Part shown: in pieces, positions 43,303 to 52,535 of the stretch
How the letters are laid out: each line of letters begins with the position of its first letter
Numbering within the stretch: the stretch's first letter is position 1
Assembly (NCBI GenBank): GCA_002433055.1
Contig: DJHJ01000020.1
Span: 1 to 60,019, forward strand
DNA: 60,019 nt
Reading direction: 5' to 3'
Source of the DNA: Acidobacteriia bacterium UBA6623
GTDB taxonomy: Bacteria; Acidobacteriota; Terriglobia; Bryobacterales; UBA6623
Notes under the pieces: model-generated
Database searches by the model: none
The model's input: only the letters and a program-made list of their open reading frames with translations
Told to the model about the DNA's origin: nothing
Program-made: the position numbers and the translations under genes

Positions 43303-44445
43303 ATGGACTGTCAGAACAGTGCCGAATCCATAGAACGTTCGATCTTTGACCGGGTGAGCACGCTAGCACTGGGCATCATAATAACTGTCATTCCAGCAGG
43401 GGCACTGAGTGTTCAGGTGTCGGAGAAAACCCCTGGCAAGCCCCAAGCTGTTGGCCCTAGTTTGGAAGTCGGGGAAGTAATCCCTTCTTTTAACCTCCGC
43501 GACCAAAACGGCGATCGACAGACGTTTGAAAGTTTGCGTGGGTCGAAAGGTTTACTCCTCCTTGTCCATCGCTCAGCCGATTGGTGACCCTGGTGTAAGA
43601 GCCAACTTGTACAGTTGGAACGCAAACGTAAAAGTTTTGAGCAAGATGGCATCAACGTCGCGGCTCTAAGTTACGACAGCGTCGAAACTTTGAAACATTT
43701 CAGCAAGCGACGAGGTATCGGATTTACATTAATCTCTGATCCAGGTTCGGTACTGATTCGCAAACTTGGCATTCTCAACCGATCGGTTCCGCAGAGGCAT
43801 GTATTTTTTGGTATTCCTTACCCTGGTCAGTACCTCTTTAGTGAAAAGGGTGTTGCAAAAGCTAAATTCTTCGAACAAAACTATCGTGATCGTTTTACCG
43901 CGGGGTCGGTCATGGTACGTCAACTGGGGGTTGATCTAGGTGTACGTCGTACTGAAATCGAAACAGACCACCTCAAGGTTTCGTTGTGGGCAAGTGACCA
44001 AGTTTTAGTTGGAGGTAACCGCATTACTCTTGTGCTTGACATAAATATCAAAGATCGCATGCATGTATATGCTCCCGAAGTTGAAGGCTACATTCCGATC
44101 AAATGGGAATTAGAAAAGGTTGCTGGTGTGTCGAATTACACCACGATCTACCCGCAGCCCGAGATGTTACATTTACCCGTGATTGAAGAGATCGTTCCGG
44201 TTTACCAAAATTCAATACGTCTACTTACAGATATCAAGGTTGGACAGAAAAAGCAGCTTGAGCACCTGTTGAGCGATATGGGCAAACTTATCATTCGTGG
44301 CCGTCTTCGTTACCAAGCTTGCGACGACAAAATCTGCTATTTGCCTCAAGAAATTCCACTCGAGTGGATCTTTACCCTGGATGACTTGGATCGCACTAGG
44401 GTTCCCGAGAATCTGCGTCGCAAACACTCGACTTCCCAGCAGTAA
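43303..44445 (+). CDS. Selenocysteine-containing redoxin with C-terminal DsbD-N-like domain (selenoprotein, UxxC)
   Basis: The frame is 381 codons with one internal TGA (43585-43587, residue 95). Just before it is HRSADW, just after it PWCKSQL. Cysteine members of this AhpC/TSA-type redoxin family have RSADWCPxCK, so the TGA replaces the attacking Cys and gives a U-P-W-C redox motif (Sec95, Cys98). A hairpin fitting a bacterial SECIS follows (43602-43618). Residues 20-37 are a hydrophobic signal. After the redoxin fold (GIPYPGQYLFSEKG), residues 220-360 resemble the DsbD N-terminal domain with a second Cys pair, Cys340 and Cys345. It is probably a periplasmic thiol/selenol oxidoreductase. Alternatives: sequencing error or pseudogene, less likely given the exact position. 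Ordinary gene callers report two ORFs (43303-43587; 43615-44445). Confidence 0.82.
43602..43618 (+). promoter_or_regulatory. Candidate bacterial SECIS hairpin
   Basis: CCAACT (43602-43607) and AGTTGG (43613-43618) form a perfect 6-bp stem with a 5-nt loop TGTAC. The loop lies 20 nt after the TGA, and its second base is G. Both agree with the known bacterial SECIS rules (apical loop 16-37 nt from UGA, a G in the first two loop bases). Confidence 0.7.
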
Positions 44446-44665
44446 GAGCAACCCAAACACTCGGGTTCGCAGGAAATGCGTCTAAGTAAAACGCAATAGC
44501 GACCCTTCGGCGAAACGGAAGTGTGCATGGCAGACTTAAGGACGCCATTTATCTCAACGGTATCGCTAGAATACAGGTGCTGCGAAAACTATCGCTATTG
44601 CAGAATTGATGGCTCTTTGCAAGAGCCAAGTTTGATATCTGACAATGCCGTCCGGAGGAAAATCT
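44446..44665. other. Hairpin-rich intergenic region after the selenoprotein gene
   Basis: No ORF of note. It contains AACCC/GGGTT (44450-44467), TGCGT/ACGCA (44477-44495), a 10-bp inverted repeat GCAATAGCGA (44493-44502) with TCGCTATTGC (44592-44601), and a perfect 7-bp hairpin GGCTCTT-TGC-AAGAGCC (44611-44627). The last lies in the leader of the next gene. Terminator, small RNA or chance are all open; no T-run follows any stem. It does not fold as tRNA-Sec. Confidence 0.35.
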
Positions 44666-46009
44666 ATGAAGACTCCTAGAATGAGAACCACCAGCAGGTT
44701 GCTCCAACGACGTCGTTTTGTTCAACTTGCCGGTCTAGCTTGGTTACCCTCGTCAACCAAGCTTCGTTCGGCTACGAACCGAACTGATTTGCAACTAAGC
44801 AGTAGAGGAGACGGTCCGAGAATAACGGCCATAAAAACCTATAAATTCAACGTTCCAACTGGTGCTCCAGCCACCAAAGACACTAACAGCGGTGGTCCAA
44901 TGTCCAACGCCTTCAAAACCTGGCTGTTCGTAAAGATCGAAACGGACACTGGTGTTTATGGATGGGGCGAAGGGAGTATTGAGTGGTTATCGCCTGTTGT
45001 CGAGGAGACAATTCACGGGTGGACACCACTATTGATCGGCCGAAACCCACTCGATGTTAGAGCTTTATGTGGTGACATCACGGACAGACTCCCATGGAAA
45101 GGTGGCCCTGTAATAGGAACTGCTATTGCAGCTCTCAACATGGCCCTCTACGATATAGCCGGCAAGGTTTGGAAAACTCCGGTTTATCGTATCCTCGGAG
45201 GCCGTCGTCGTAATCGCATCAAAGTCTATCACGGCGGACTCAATTTTGAATCAGTTGAAAAGTCCCGTCGGTTGGCACGTGATGCAGTCGAGGCGGGGGC
45301 AATAGGCCTTAAGGGCAATCCACTCGAGTTACGTACATGGCCAATGGACCGCCGAGAACTAAAACACTGTGCTGAAATTGTTCGGGCAGTACGTGAAGAA
45401 GTAGGTCCCGATGTTGAGCTAATGCTCGACACTCATGGTAGCCCCAGTCCTGCTCTCAGTATCGCCTTTGCTGAAATGGTTGCACCCTATAGGCCCCTTT
45501 TCCTTGAAGAACCAGTTAAATTGGGATCTATCAAAGCATTACGAGAGGTTGCTTTGAAGAGTCCGGTGCCGATTGCGACAGGCGAAAAACTTTTTTCGTT
45601 CCGGGACTTTAAGGAGGTTATCGACGCTCGTGCTTGTGCCTTTTTGCAACCTGACATTAGCCACAGCTTTGGTATTACGAACTTTTTAGAGATCTCGCGT
45701 CTCGCCGAGGAAGCACAGATTTTAATGGCTCCACACAATGCCGGTGGTCCGGTCCACTTTGCCGCCTTGATGCAAGTCGACGCGGTCATACCAAATTTTC
45801 TAATACAAGAGGTTTCACTCCAATGGTTCCGTCGCTTTGGTGAATTCGTCGATCATGACTTCCTTTTGAAAGATGGTTTCGTGCAGTTAAGCGATCGTCC
45901 CGGGTTGGGTATCGAAGTCAAGGAAGATGTCATAGCTTCCATGCCCTACGATGAGAGCATGCCGTATCGCCAGTATCGCAATGCAGATGGCAGCTGGAAA
46001 GGCTGGTAA
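44666..46009 (+). CDS. Enolase-superfamily (mandelate racemase / galactonate dehydratase-like) protein, Tat-type signal
   Basis: A 447-residue member of the mandelate racemase/muconate lactonizing family, closest in pattern to galactonate dehydratase. Metal ligands: Asp in LMLDTHG, Glu in FLEEPVK and Glu in ATGEKLF; the C-terminal catalytic His is in APHNAGG. The N terminus has LLQRRRFVQLAGLAWLPS, a twin-arginine-like signal, which would send it to the periplasm. That is unusual for sugar-acid dehydratases. The ATG at 44666 follows GGAGGA by 7 nt; a 7-codon longer frame exists. The substrate is probably a sugar acid (inference). Confidence 0.82.
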   Translation: MKTPRMRTTSRLLQRRRFVQLAGLAWLPSSTKLRSATNRTDLQLSSRGDGPRITAIKTYKFNVPTGAPATKDTNSGGPMSNAFKTWLFVKIETDTGVYGWGEGSIEWLSPVVEETIHGWTPLLIGRNPLDVRALCGDITDRLPWKGGPVIGTAIAALNMALYDIAGKVWKTPVYRILGGRRRNRIKVYHGGLNFESVEKSRRLARDAVEAGAIGLKGNPLELRTWPMDRRELKHCAEIVRAVREEVGPDVELMLDTHGSPSPALSIAFAEMVAPYRPLFLEEPVKLGSIKALREVALKSPVPIATGEKLFSFRDFKEVIDARACAFLQPDISHSFGITNFLEISRLAEEAQILMAPHNAGGPVHFAALMQVDAVIPNFLIQEVSLQWFRRFGEFVDHDFLLKDGFVQLSDRPGLGIEVKEDVIASMPYDESMPYRQYRNADGSWKGW

Positions 46010-46093
46010 AAAACACAAAAAGATGTCGACCAGGTCGTACTATTCGTGAGATCCCAACGCTTATTTGTGTGTCTCAGTTTAAACCACGGATGA

Positions 46094-47638
46094 TTAAGAG
46101 CGGTGGTCGCGCAAGTCTTGCCCGGTCATTTCCTTAGGAGTAGGGAGGCCCAGAAGGCCTAGAATGGTGGGAGCAATGTCGCGGAGTGACCCTCCGGTTT
46201 TCAATGGTCCCTTGAAGTCACTCACAACAATGAGTGGGACAGGAAATGTTGTGTGATAGGTGTGAGGGAGGCCCGTTTCTGGGTCGACCAATAAGTCCGC
46301 GTTACCGTGGTCGGCAGTGATTATCCAGTTACCTCCTTCTGTTCGCAAGGACTCTTCAATCTTCCCCAGGCATTCATCGACCGTTTCTATTGCCTTCACT
46401 GCAGCCGAGATGACACCTGTGTGGCCGACCATATCGCCATTAGCAAAATTGACAATAATCAGGTTGAAGTCATCTTTAATGCCTTTCATTACAACTTCAC
46501 AGACTCCTGCTGCACTCATTTCGGGTTGTAGGTCATAAGTGGCAACCTTTGGAGAGGCGATCATCTCACGTTCTTCTCTTGGAAACGGCTCTTCGTTTCC
46601 ACCGTTAAAGAAGTAAGTAACATGTGGATATTTCTCAGTTTCAGCCACTCGTAAATTGCGCAATCCAGCTTCGGAAATAAGTTCACCTAGTATGTGCTGT
46701 GGTTGAGACGGAGGTAGTACTACTGGGAAGCCATAGCTTCTGTCATACTCCGTCATCGTAATGTAGTGCAGATCTAAAGGTGTTATTTCTCTCGGTAGCT
46801 CTTCCATTGATGGAAAATTCAACATTAAGGAGAGCTGACGAGCACGATCTGCCCGGAAGTTGAAGAATAGAACTGCATCTCCATCTTGAATTGTTGCTAC
46901 AGGCGATCCGTCATTGTCCTGTAATACCGTAGGTTCGACGAATTCGTCGGTTATCCCACGTGCATAGGAGGCACGAATAGCTTGAACTGGGTCAGTTGCT
47001 CTGATGCCTTCACCAAGCACGATAGCTTGAAAAGCGCGCAAAGTGCGCTCCCAACGTCGGTCGCGGTCCATAGCGTAGTAACGGCCGCTAATTGATGCAA
47101 TCTTTCCGACTCCAATTTCACTCATTTTGGAACCGAGCTCTGATATCGAATCTACACCACTTTCTGGTGGGACATCACGACCGTCAGAAAAGGCATGGAC
47201 AAATACATTTTCAACACCTTTAGATTTAGCCATTTTCAATAGGGCATATAGATGTGAGCTGTGAGAATGTACACCTCCAGCGCTGACTAAGCCAAGTAAA
47301 TGCAGTCGATGGTAACGGGCGTGCTCCATGGTACGACTGAGTGCTGTATTGTCAAATAGTTCACCTGTCTCGATCAGGTTATCGATGCGAGTCACGTCCA
47401 TCTTGACAATACGTCCAGCCCCGATATTTAGATGGCCAACTTCGCTGTTGCCCATCTGCCCATCTGGAAGTCCAACAAAAGGTCCATCGGTACGAATTGT
47501 TGTTGATGGAAATTCACGGCGTAGCCGGTCAAAATTGGGTGTATGGGCCAGCGCCACGGCATTGTTCAAAGGGTCCGGATTTTCTCCCCAGCCATCCATA
47601 ATGGTGAGGACCAGGGGTTTGTTGTGGTTTGCCGTCAT
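46094..47638 (-). CDS. gpmI: 2,3-bisphosphoglycerate-independent phosphoglycerate mutase
   Basis: A 514-residue alkaline-phosphatase-superfamily mutase that interconverts 3- and 2-phosphoglycerate in glycolysis. It shows LTIMDGWGENP (first metal Asp), MGNSEVGHLNIGAGR with the phospho-accepting Ser, HAFSDGRDVPP, NFRADRARQL, NFANGDMVGHTG, and TADHGNAD (metal ligands). Mn2+ is the usual metal. Full length. It has an AAGG-type site before the ATG and is convergent with the enolase-superfamily gene. Confidence 0.97.
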   Translation of the reverse strand: MTANHNKPLVLTIMDGWGENPDPLNNAVALAHTPNFDRLRREFPSTTIRTDGPFVGLPDGQMGNSEVGHLNIGAGRIVKMDVTRIDNLIETGELFDNTALSRTMEHARYHRLHLLGLVSAGGVHSHSSHLYALLKMAKSKGVENVFVHAFSDGRDVPPESGVDSISELGSKMSEIGVGKIASISGRYYAMDRDRRWERTLRAFQAIVLGEGIRATDPVQAIRASYARGITDEFVEPTVLQDNDGSPVATIQDGDAVLFFNFRADRARQLSLMLNFPSMEELPREITPLDLHYITMTEYDRSYGFPVVLPPSQPQHILGELISEAGLRNLRVAETEKYPHVTYFFNGGNEEPFPREEREMIASPKVATYDLQPEMSAAGVCEVVMKGIKDDFNLIIVNFANGDMVGHTGVISAAVKAIETVDECLGKIEESLRTEGGNWIITADHGNADLLVDPETGLPHTYHTTFPVPLIVVSDFKGPLKTGGSLRDIAPTILGLLGLPTPKEMTGQDLRDHRS

Positions 47639-47877
47639 GACCTAGTGCCTTTTTATTATCTCAGGGGTTGTCCAGGGTGGCTCGTGTAATGTGGCGAAGA
47701 AGGAGAATTAGATTTTTACAGGGTATTATTAGATTGGTACATATTACTAGTTGTTCGAAGTGTTCCAATAGAAGTGGCTGCCGTCGTCAAATTTAAATAA
47801 TTGACCCTGGACGAGTTTGCAATGGGTGGCTTTGTATGGTGTTTAACATGCAATCACTAAAAAGTATGAACCTTTGG

Positions 47878-47906
47878 TTGGATAAAAATTACAGGAGTCA
47901 TATAAT
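47878..47906 (+). promoter_or_regulatory. Promoter of the IlvD/Edd-family gene
   Basis: TTGGAT (47878-47883), a spacer of exactly 17 nt and a perfect TATAAT (47901-47906). The start would be near 47913, about 20 nt before the ATG, with GAGGAG between. The rest of this 295-nt gap shows no feature I can support. Confidence 0.5.
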
Positions 47907-47933
47907 TTCAAATCGAGGAGAAATCAACTTTTC

Positions 47934-49694
47934 ATGAGTAACGATCACAAACTTCGCAGTCAAGAATGGTTTGGCCGCAAAGACAAACTTGGTTTCATTC
48001 ATCGTTCGTGGATGAGGGGATATCCAACGGCTGTTTTCCAGAATAAACCGGTCATAGGTATCTGTAATTCGTGGAGTGAGTTAACTCCTTGCAACTCACA
48101 CTTGCGAGATGTTGCTGAGGCTGTCAAGCGTGGTGTGTGGGCAGCTGGAGGATTCCCGCTTGAATTTCCCACGATATCGTTAGGGGAACCCTACATGCGT
48201 CCCTCGTCAATGATGTTCCGCAATCTGATGGCGATGGATGTTGAAGAATCAATCCGCGCCAACCCAATTGATGGGGTGGTTTTGTTGTGTGGCTGCGACA
48301 AGACTACTCCAGCTCAGTTGATGGGGGCCGCTAGTGCTGATATACCATCTATTGTTGTTCCTGGTGGACCAATGCTACGGGGAATGTTTAAGAATAAGGA
48401 AATAGGTTCAGGTACCGATGTTTGGCACTACTGGGATGAGTTTCGTGCTGGACGGGTTAGCGAAGAAGACTGGTGTGAACTAGAGTCATGTATGAGTCGA
48501 AGTGTTGGCCATTGCATGGTGATGGGGACAGCTTCCACGATGACAAGTCTAGCTGAAGCATTAGGAATGACACTTACTGGGTGTGCCAATATTCCAGCTG
48601 CCGATTCACGTCGTAATGTAATTGCCCAAGACAGCGGTAAACGCATCGTAGAGATGGTCCACGAAGACATGCGCCCTTCTCAGATCCTCACACAGGACGC
48701 TATCGAGAATGCTATCCGTGTTGACATGGCTATTGGTGGTTCAACTAATGCGATTATCCATCTTGTTGCGATCGCTGGGCGTTTGGGTATCAAATTGCCA
48801 CTATCCCTTTTCGACGAAATCTCACGCACAACTCCGATGATTACCAACGTAGTTCCATCAGGAGAGCATCTTATGGAGGATATGTTTTATGCTGGCGGCA
48901 TTCCGGTTGTTATGAAACACATTGCATCTCTGTTACACGAAAATGCCGTCACGGTGACCGGCAAGACGGTGGGAGAGAATATTGCCTTGGCTGAATGTCA
49001 TAACCCTTCTGTAATCAGACCGCTGGACAATCCGGTTGAGACTGAAGGTGGGACTGTGGTCCTCCATGGCAACCTTGCCCCTAACGGAGCAGTCATCAAG
49101 CAAAGCGCTGCAACAAAGCATTTACTCAACCACACTGGCCGTGCAGTCGTATTTGAAGATCATGATGATTTTATGGCTCGGCACGATGACCCGGATCTTG
49201 ATATTGACGCCGATTGTGTCATGGTACTCAAGAATGGTGGCCCTATAGGTGGCCCGGGTATGCCTGAATACGGTAACCTTCCGATACCCGCTAAATTACT
49301 CAAACAGGGCGTCAAAGATATGGTGCGTATCAGCGACGCTCGTATGAGTGGTACCAGTTATGGAACGGTTGTACTTCACATTTCACCTGAAGCTGCTATT
49401 GGAGGTCCATTAGCAATTGTTCAGGACGGGGATAAGATTGAGCTCGATGTTGAGAACCGAAAAATCAACTTGTTAATTTCTGACGAGGAGCTTGAGCAAA
49501 GACTGAAAACATGGAAATCGCGACCACGTCACTATGACCGAGGATATGGTCGTCTGTATATCGAACACACTTTACAAGCAGACGAGGGATGTGATTTTGA
49601 CTTTCTGCCTAGGTGGGCAGGACAAGGCGAGCTTGATCTGACTGAAGAAGAGGCAGCCAAGCGCGCCTCAGAAAATTTACCGTTAGCTTTTTGA
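47934..49694 (+). CDS. IlvD/Edd-family dehydratase, probably sugar-acid dehydratase
   Basis: A 586-residue Fe-S dehydratase. The opening RSQEWFGRKDKLGFIHRSWMRG and the motifs CNSWSELTPCNSHL, LLCGCDKTTPAQLMGAAS, GTASTMTSLAEALGM and RISDARMSGTSYG match the L-arabinonate/xylonate dehydratase branch more than dihydroxy-acid dehydratase (IlvD proper). The three cluster Cys are in these blocks. It turns a sugar acid into a 2-keto-3-deoxy acid, or 2,3-dihydroxy acids into branched keto acids. A role in uronate or pentonate breakdown fits rhaB and the other sugar genes. IlvD activity is not excluded. Confidence 0.85.
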   Translation: MSNDHKLRSQEWFGRKDKLGFIHRSWMRGYPTAVFQNKPVIGICNSWSELTPCNSHLRDVAEAVKRGVWAAGGFPLEFPTISLGEPYMRPSSMMFRNLMAMDVEESIRANPIDGVVLLCGCDKTTPAQLMGAASADIPSIVVPGGPMLRGMFKNKEIGSGTDVWHYWDEFRAGRVSEEDWCELESCMSRSVGHCMVMGTASTMTSLAEALGMTLTGCANIPAADSRRNVIAQDSGKRIVEMVHEDMRPSQILTQDAIENAIRVDMAIGGSTNAIIHLVAIAGRLGIKLPLSLFDEISRTTPMITNVVPSGEHLMEDMFYAGGIPVVMKHIASLLHENAVTVTGKTVGENIALAECHNPSVIRPLDNPVETEGGTVVLHGNLAPNGAVIKQSAATKHLLNHTGRAVVFEDHDDFMARHDDPDLDIDADCVMVLKNGGPIGGPGMPEYGNLPIPAKLLKQGVKDMVRISDARMSGTSYGTVVLHISPEAAIGGPLAIVQDGDKIELDVENRKINLLISDEELEQRLKTWKSRPRHYDRGYGRLYIEHTLQADEGCDFDFLPRWAGQGELDLTEEEAAKRASENLPLAF

Positions 49695-49873
49695 TTTACG
49701 TGCCGAGAAAACGGCATCAATTGAAGCGAAGATTCAATACTATTTGCAAGAAACGAGAGTTGCTTGCACTCATACACTTCGTATTGAGGAGGCTAAGGAT
49801 TTTTGGCGGATCGTATAGCCTTCATTTTTCGGAGCAGTTGCTAGGAGTTTTCAAGACTCCCATATATAATTCC

Positions 49874-50926
49874 ATGAAAACCTCCCCCCATTTGTTTCCT
49901 ATGTCCTCTCAATGGATAAGAACGTTTTTTTTACTAATTTCGACAGCCGTTGTAGTTGTAGCAGCTCGTGCAGATCTGCTGAAACTCCAGAACGGCGACC
50001 ACATTAGTGGAAAGGTTGAAAAGTTTGTTGATGGAAAATTGATTTTCAAGACGGAATGGGCCGGATCTATTCAGGTTTCTTGGAGCTCCGTCGACGTTTT
50101 GGAGTCCGATACGACCTTCTCGGTCATGACTACCGAAGGTGAGATTTATTCCGGGTCATTGCACAAGGCTAAATCATCGCTTAGTGTAACTACTGACCAG
50201 AGGACGAATACTTTGGAGGCAGCAGAGGTCGTTTCGATCTCACCGACTGGAAGGAGTATATGGGACCGCATCGACGGCACTTTCAATCTCGGTTACAGTA
50301 TGGTACGTGGAAGTTCTAATACCACGCAATCTGCTCTTAGCACTAATGTTCACTATGAACAGCCGAAATATAGGATTCAAGGCAGTATCCTCTCGACTCT
50401 CAATGAACCAGAGGAAGGTCAAGCCACCAGTCGTCACACCTTAGATGCTCGCTATGATCGATTTTTGAGTAGTAGATCATTTTTGTTTATGTTGAGCGGT
50501 CTCGAACGCAACGAGCAACAACTACTCAACCTGCGTACTAAATTCGGCGGTGGGTTAGCTCGAAAATTAATTAACACTAAAAAAACAACCTTATCATTGC
50601 TGGGCGGAATCAACTTTGCCAATGAACAATACCGTTTTGGAGGTGGTAGTACATTTCCGACTACTACTCGTGGAGAAGGTCTAGCAGTCTTTGATTTCAG
50701 AACAACTAAATTGGCTGGGATCGAATTTACATTGCGCGTTGCACTCCACCCTACTTTGAGCAGTACCAATCGTTACCGAATTGAGTCTGATAGTGGTCTA
50801 CGTATTCCAATCACCAAGAACTTTATGTGGGGGGTGAGTCTGTATGATCGGTTCGATTCCCGTCCACCTGTGCCAGTGCAAAGAAATGATTATGGATTAC
50901 TTAGCACTCTTGGCTACAAGTTTTAG
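49874..50926 (+). CDS. DUF481-family outer-membrane-type protein (YdiY-like)
   Basis: A protein of about 350 residues. A signal peptide (WIRTFFLLISTAVVVVAARA) is followed by a small beta domain (LLKLQNGDHISGKVEKF) and then a DUF481 beta-barrel-like region (FNLGYSMVRGSSNTTQSALSTN, ... ending LLSTLGYKF with the C-terminal Phe expected of outer-membrane barrels). Members are induced by salt or acid in some bacteria; the function is unknown. The ATG at 49874 is 3 nt after a TATAAT, so the ATG at 49901 may be the real start. The open frame reaches 49691 without support. Confidence 0.78.
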   Translation: MKTSPHLFPMSSQWIRTFFLLISTAVVVVAARADLLKLQNGDHISGKVEKFVDGKLIFKTEWAGSIQVSWSSVDVLESDTTFSVMTTEGEIYSGSLHKAKSSLSVTTDQRTNTLEAAEVVSISPTGRSIWDRIDGTFNLGYSMVRGSSNTTQSALSTNVHYEQPKYRIQGSILSTLNEPEEGQATSRHTLDARYDRFLSSRSFLFMLSGLERNEQQLLNLRTKFGGGLARKLINTKKTTLSLLGGINFANEQYRFGGGSTFPTTTRGEGLAVFDFRTTKLAGIEFTLRVALHPTLSSTNRYRIESDSGLRIPITKNFMWGVSLYDRFDSRPPVPVQRNDYGLLSTLGYKF

Positions 50927-50980
50927 CAATCGAAGTCGACAAGTCAACCCATCACACAGATCGGATGTAAGGTAACTGCC

Positions 50981-51544
50981 CTATCCTGCCAAAAAGTTTT
51001 TCAGGAGTTTTTTGCCAACAGTGGTAAGTATAGACTCAGGGTGAAACTGCAAACCCTCAATAGGATATTGTTTGTGTCTAACTCCCATGATGACACCATC
51101 AGCTGTTGTAGCACTCACTTCGAGTTCAGCTGGTAAGGATTCTCTAGAAACTACCAGTGAATGGTAACGTGTAGCCGTAAAGTCTTGCTCTATATCAGAG
51201 AATATGGTTTTTTGGTCGTGGCGAATTTTGCTTATTTTGCCATGCATCAGGTACGGTGCTTGCACGATCTTACCGCCAAAAGCCCTGCCAATAGATTGAT
51301 GTCCAAGACAAACGCCCAGAATTGGCACATGCTCCGCCATTCTTTTGATGAGTGCAACTGAAATGCCAGCTTCGTTGGGAGTACACGGACCTGGTGAAAT
51401 TACAATGTGGTCTGGGTTGCGGTTGATGACCTGATCGATTGTAATTTGGTCGTTGCGGTAGATTTCAAGAGTCGCTCCCAGTTCACCAAGATATTGCACG
51501 AGGTTATAGGTGAAAGAGTCGTAGTTGTCTATTACGAGGACCAT
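50981..51544 (-). CDS. trpG: Glutamine amidotransferase, anthranilate/4-aminodeoxychorismate synthase component II
   Basis: A 187-residue class I amidotransferase: IDNYDSFTYNLVQYLGELG, then ISPGPCTPNEAG, GVCLGHQSIG with nucleophile Cys79, and QFHPESILT with the catalytic His. It supplies ammonia from glutamine to TrpE for anthranilate, or to PabB for folate (pabA). The sequence alone cannot separate the two; some bacteria use one protein for both. trpE, trpD and pabB are not adjacent. It is divergent from mutM. Confidence 0.9.
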   Translation of the reverse strand: MVLVIDNYDSFTYNLVQYLGELGATLEIYRNDQITIDQVINRNPDHIVISPGPCTPNEAGISVALIKRMAEHVPILGVCLGHQSIGRAFGGKIVQAPYLMHGKISKIRHDQKTIFSDIEQDFTATRYHSLVVSRESLPAELEVSATTADGVIMGVRHKQYPIEGLQFHPESILTTVGKKLLKNFLAG

Positions 51545-51617
51545 TAGATCTTAGCTGGTTGGGAAAAATCAGTTACTTTATGCCTTCACTATAGCGAGAT
51601 GAGAAACTAAGTGATTC

Positions 51618-52424
51618 ATGCCCGAACTCCCCGAGGTCGAAGTCATTGTTCGTGGACTGCGTCGTTGTGCTGTGGGTCGCCGTATCTCACGGGCTGAATT
51701 TCTGTGGTCCGGTTTAGTGATAGGTGACGCTCAGAGAACAGCCAATTTGCTACAGGGTCTCACTATCTGTCAGGTTCGACGTTACGGTAAGTACATCTTA
51801 ATTGATGTCGAAGAGAGACGCCAGAGGTACTATCTTACTATCCATCTAAGAATGACAGGCAATTTCATTGTTAATGGAAAACCTGGACCCTACACGCGTG
51901 CAATTCTAGATCTTGAGGATGGTTCAACACTTGTCTATCACGATATTAGAAAGTTTGGACGATGGCAGCTTTCTGACAAGCTGCCTGCGCGTTTATCAGA
52001 GCTAGGGCCGGAACCTCTTGAGATTTCTGAAGACGAGTTCTTTAATTTGTTGAGTGTTCGTCGAGGCATGATAAAAGCACTGTTGCTCAATCAAGAATTT
52101 GTACGCGGACTTGGAAACATATACGCGGATGAGGCTCTATTTCGCGCCCGTGTTCACCCCAGAACGGATAGCTCAAGGATTGGGCCAAAGCGAGCCAGGA
52201 GACTACATCGATCGATCAACGAAGTTCTCCTCGACGCGATCGAGGCAGGAGGGTCAACAGTCAACAATTATGTTAGCAGTGATGGCATGCAGGGGTACTT
52301 CCAGTTACAGGTGCTTGTATATGGGAAAACTGGTAAACCTTGTCAGGTATGTGGAACTTCGATCCGACGTATTATTATCTCGAGCCGAAGTACGCACTTC
52401 TGCTCCAAATGTCAGAGGAAATAA
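51618..52424 (+). CDS. mutM: Formamidopyrimidine-DNA glycosylase
   Basis: A 268-residue Fpg/Nei-family base-excision enzyme, removing oxidised purines such as 8-oxoguanine. MPELPEVEV gives the catalytic Pro and Glu, RRYGKYILIDVE the conserved Lys, HLRMTGNF the substrate block, and the C-terminal CxxC...CxxC zinc finger (CQVCGTSI, FCSKCQ) is complete. Full length. It starts 73 nt from divergent trpG. Confidence 0.95.
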   Translation: MPELPEVEVIVRGLRRCAVGRRISRAEFLWSGLVIGDAQRTANLLQGLTICQVRRYGKYILIDVEERRQRYYLTIHLRMTGNFIVNGKPGPYTRAILDLEDGSTLVYHDIRKFGRWQLSDKLPARLSELGPEPLEISEDEFFNLLSVRRGMIKALLLNQEFVRGLGNIYADEALFRARVHPRTDSSRIGPKRARRLHRSINEVLLDAIEAGGSTVNNYVSSDGMQGYFQLQVLVYGKTGKPCQVCGTSIRRIIISSRSTHFCSKCQRK

Positions 52425-52535
52425 GCTAACAGTATGCCACGAGAGTTCAGGAGTCCCGTTCTTTTTCGTGCAGATCACCCAACTCACCACTATGCAGACA
52501 CGCTTGGTCTTTACAGCTTCAAGCCCGGTGTGAGT

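Noticed and set aside
43303..43587. Short redoxin fragment followed by a separate gene at 43615, i.e. a pseudogene or frameshift
   Set aside because: Both parts are in the same frame with a single TGA, placed exactly at a family Cys, and followed by a SECIS-like hairpin. Recoding explains this better than decay. Sequencing error stays possible.
44446..44665. tRNA-Sec (selC) gene next to the selenoprotein
   Set aside because: No T-arm with GGTTCRA, no TCA anticodon stem and no matching 8-bp acceptor was found.
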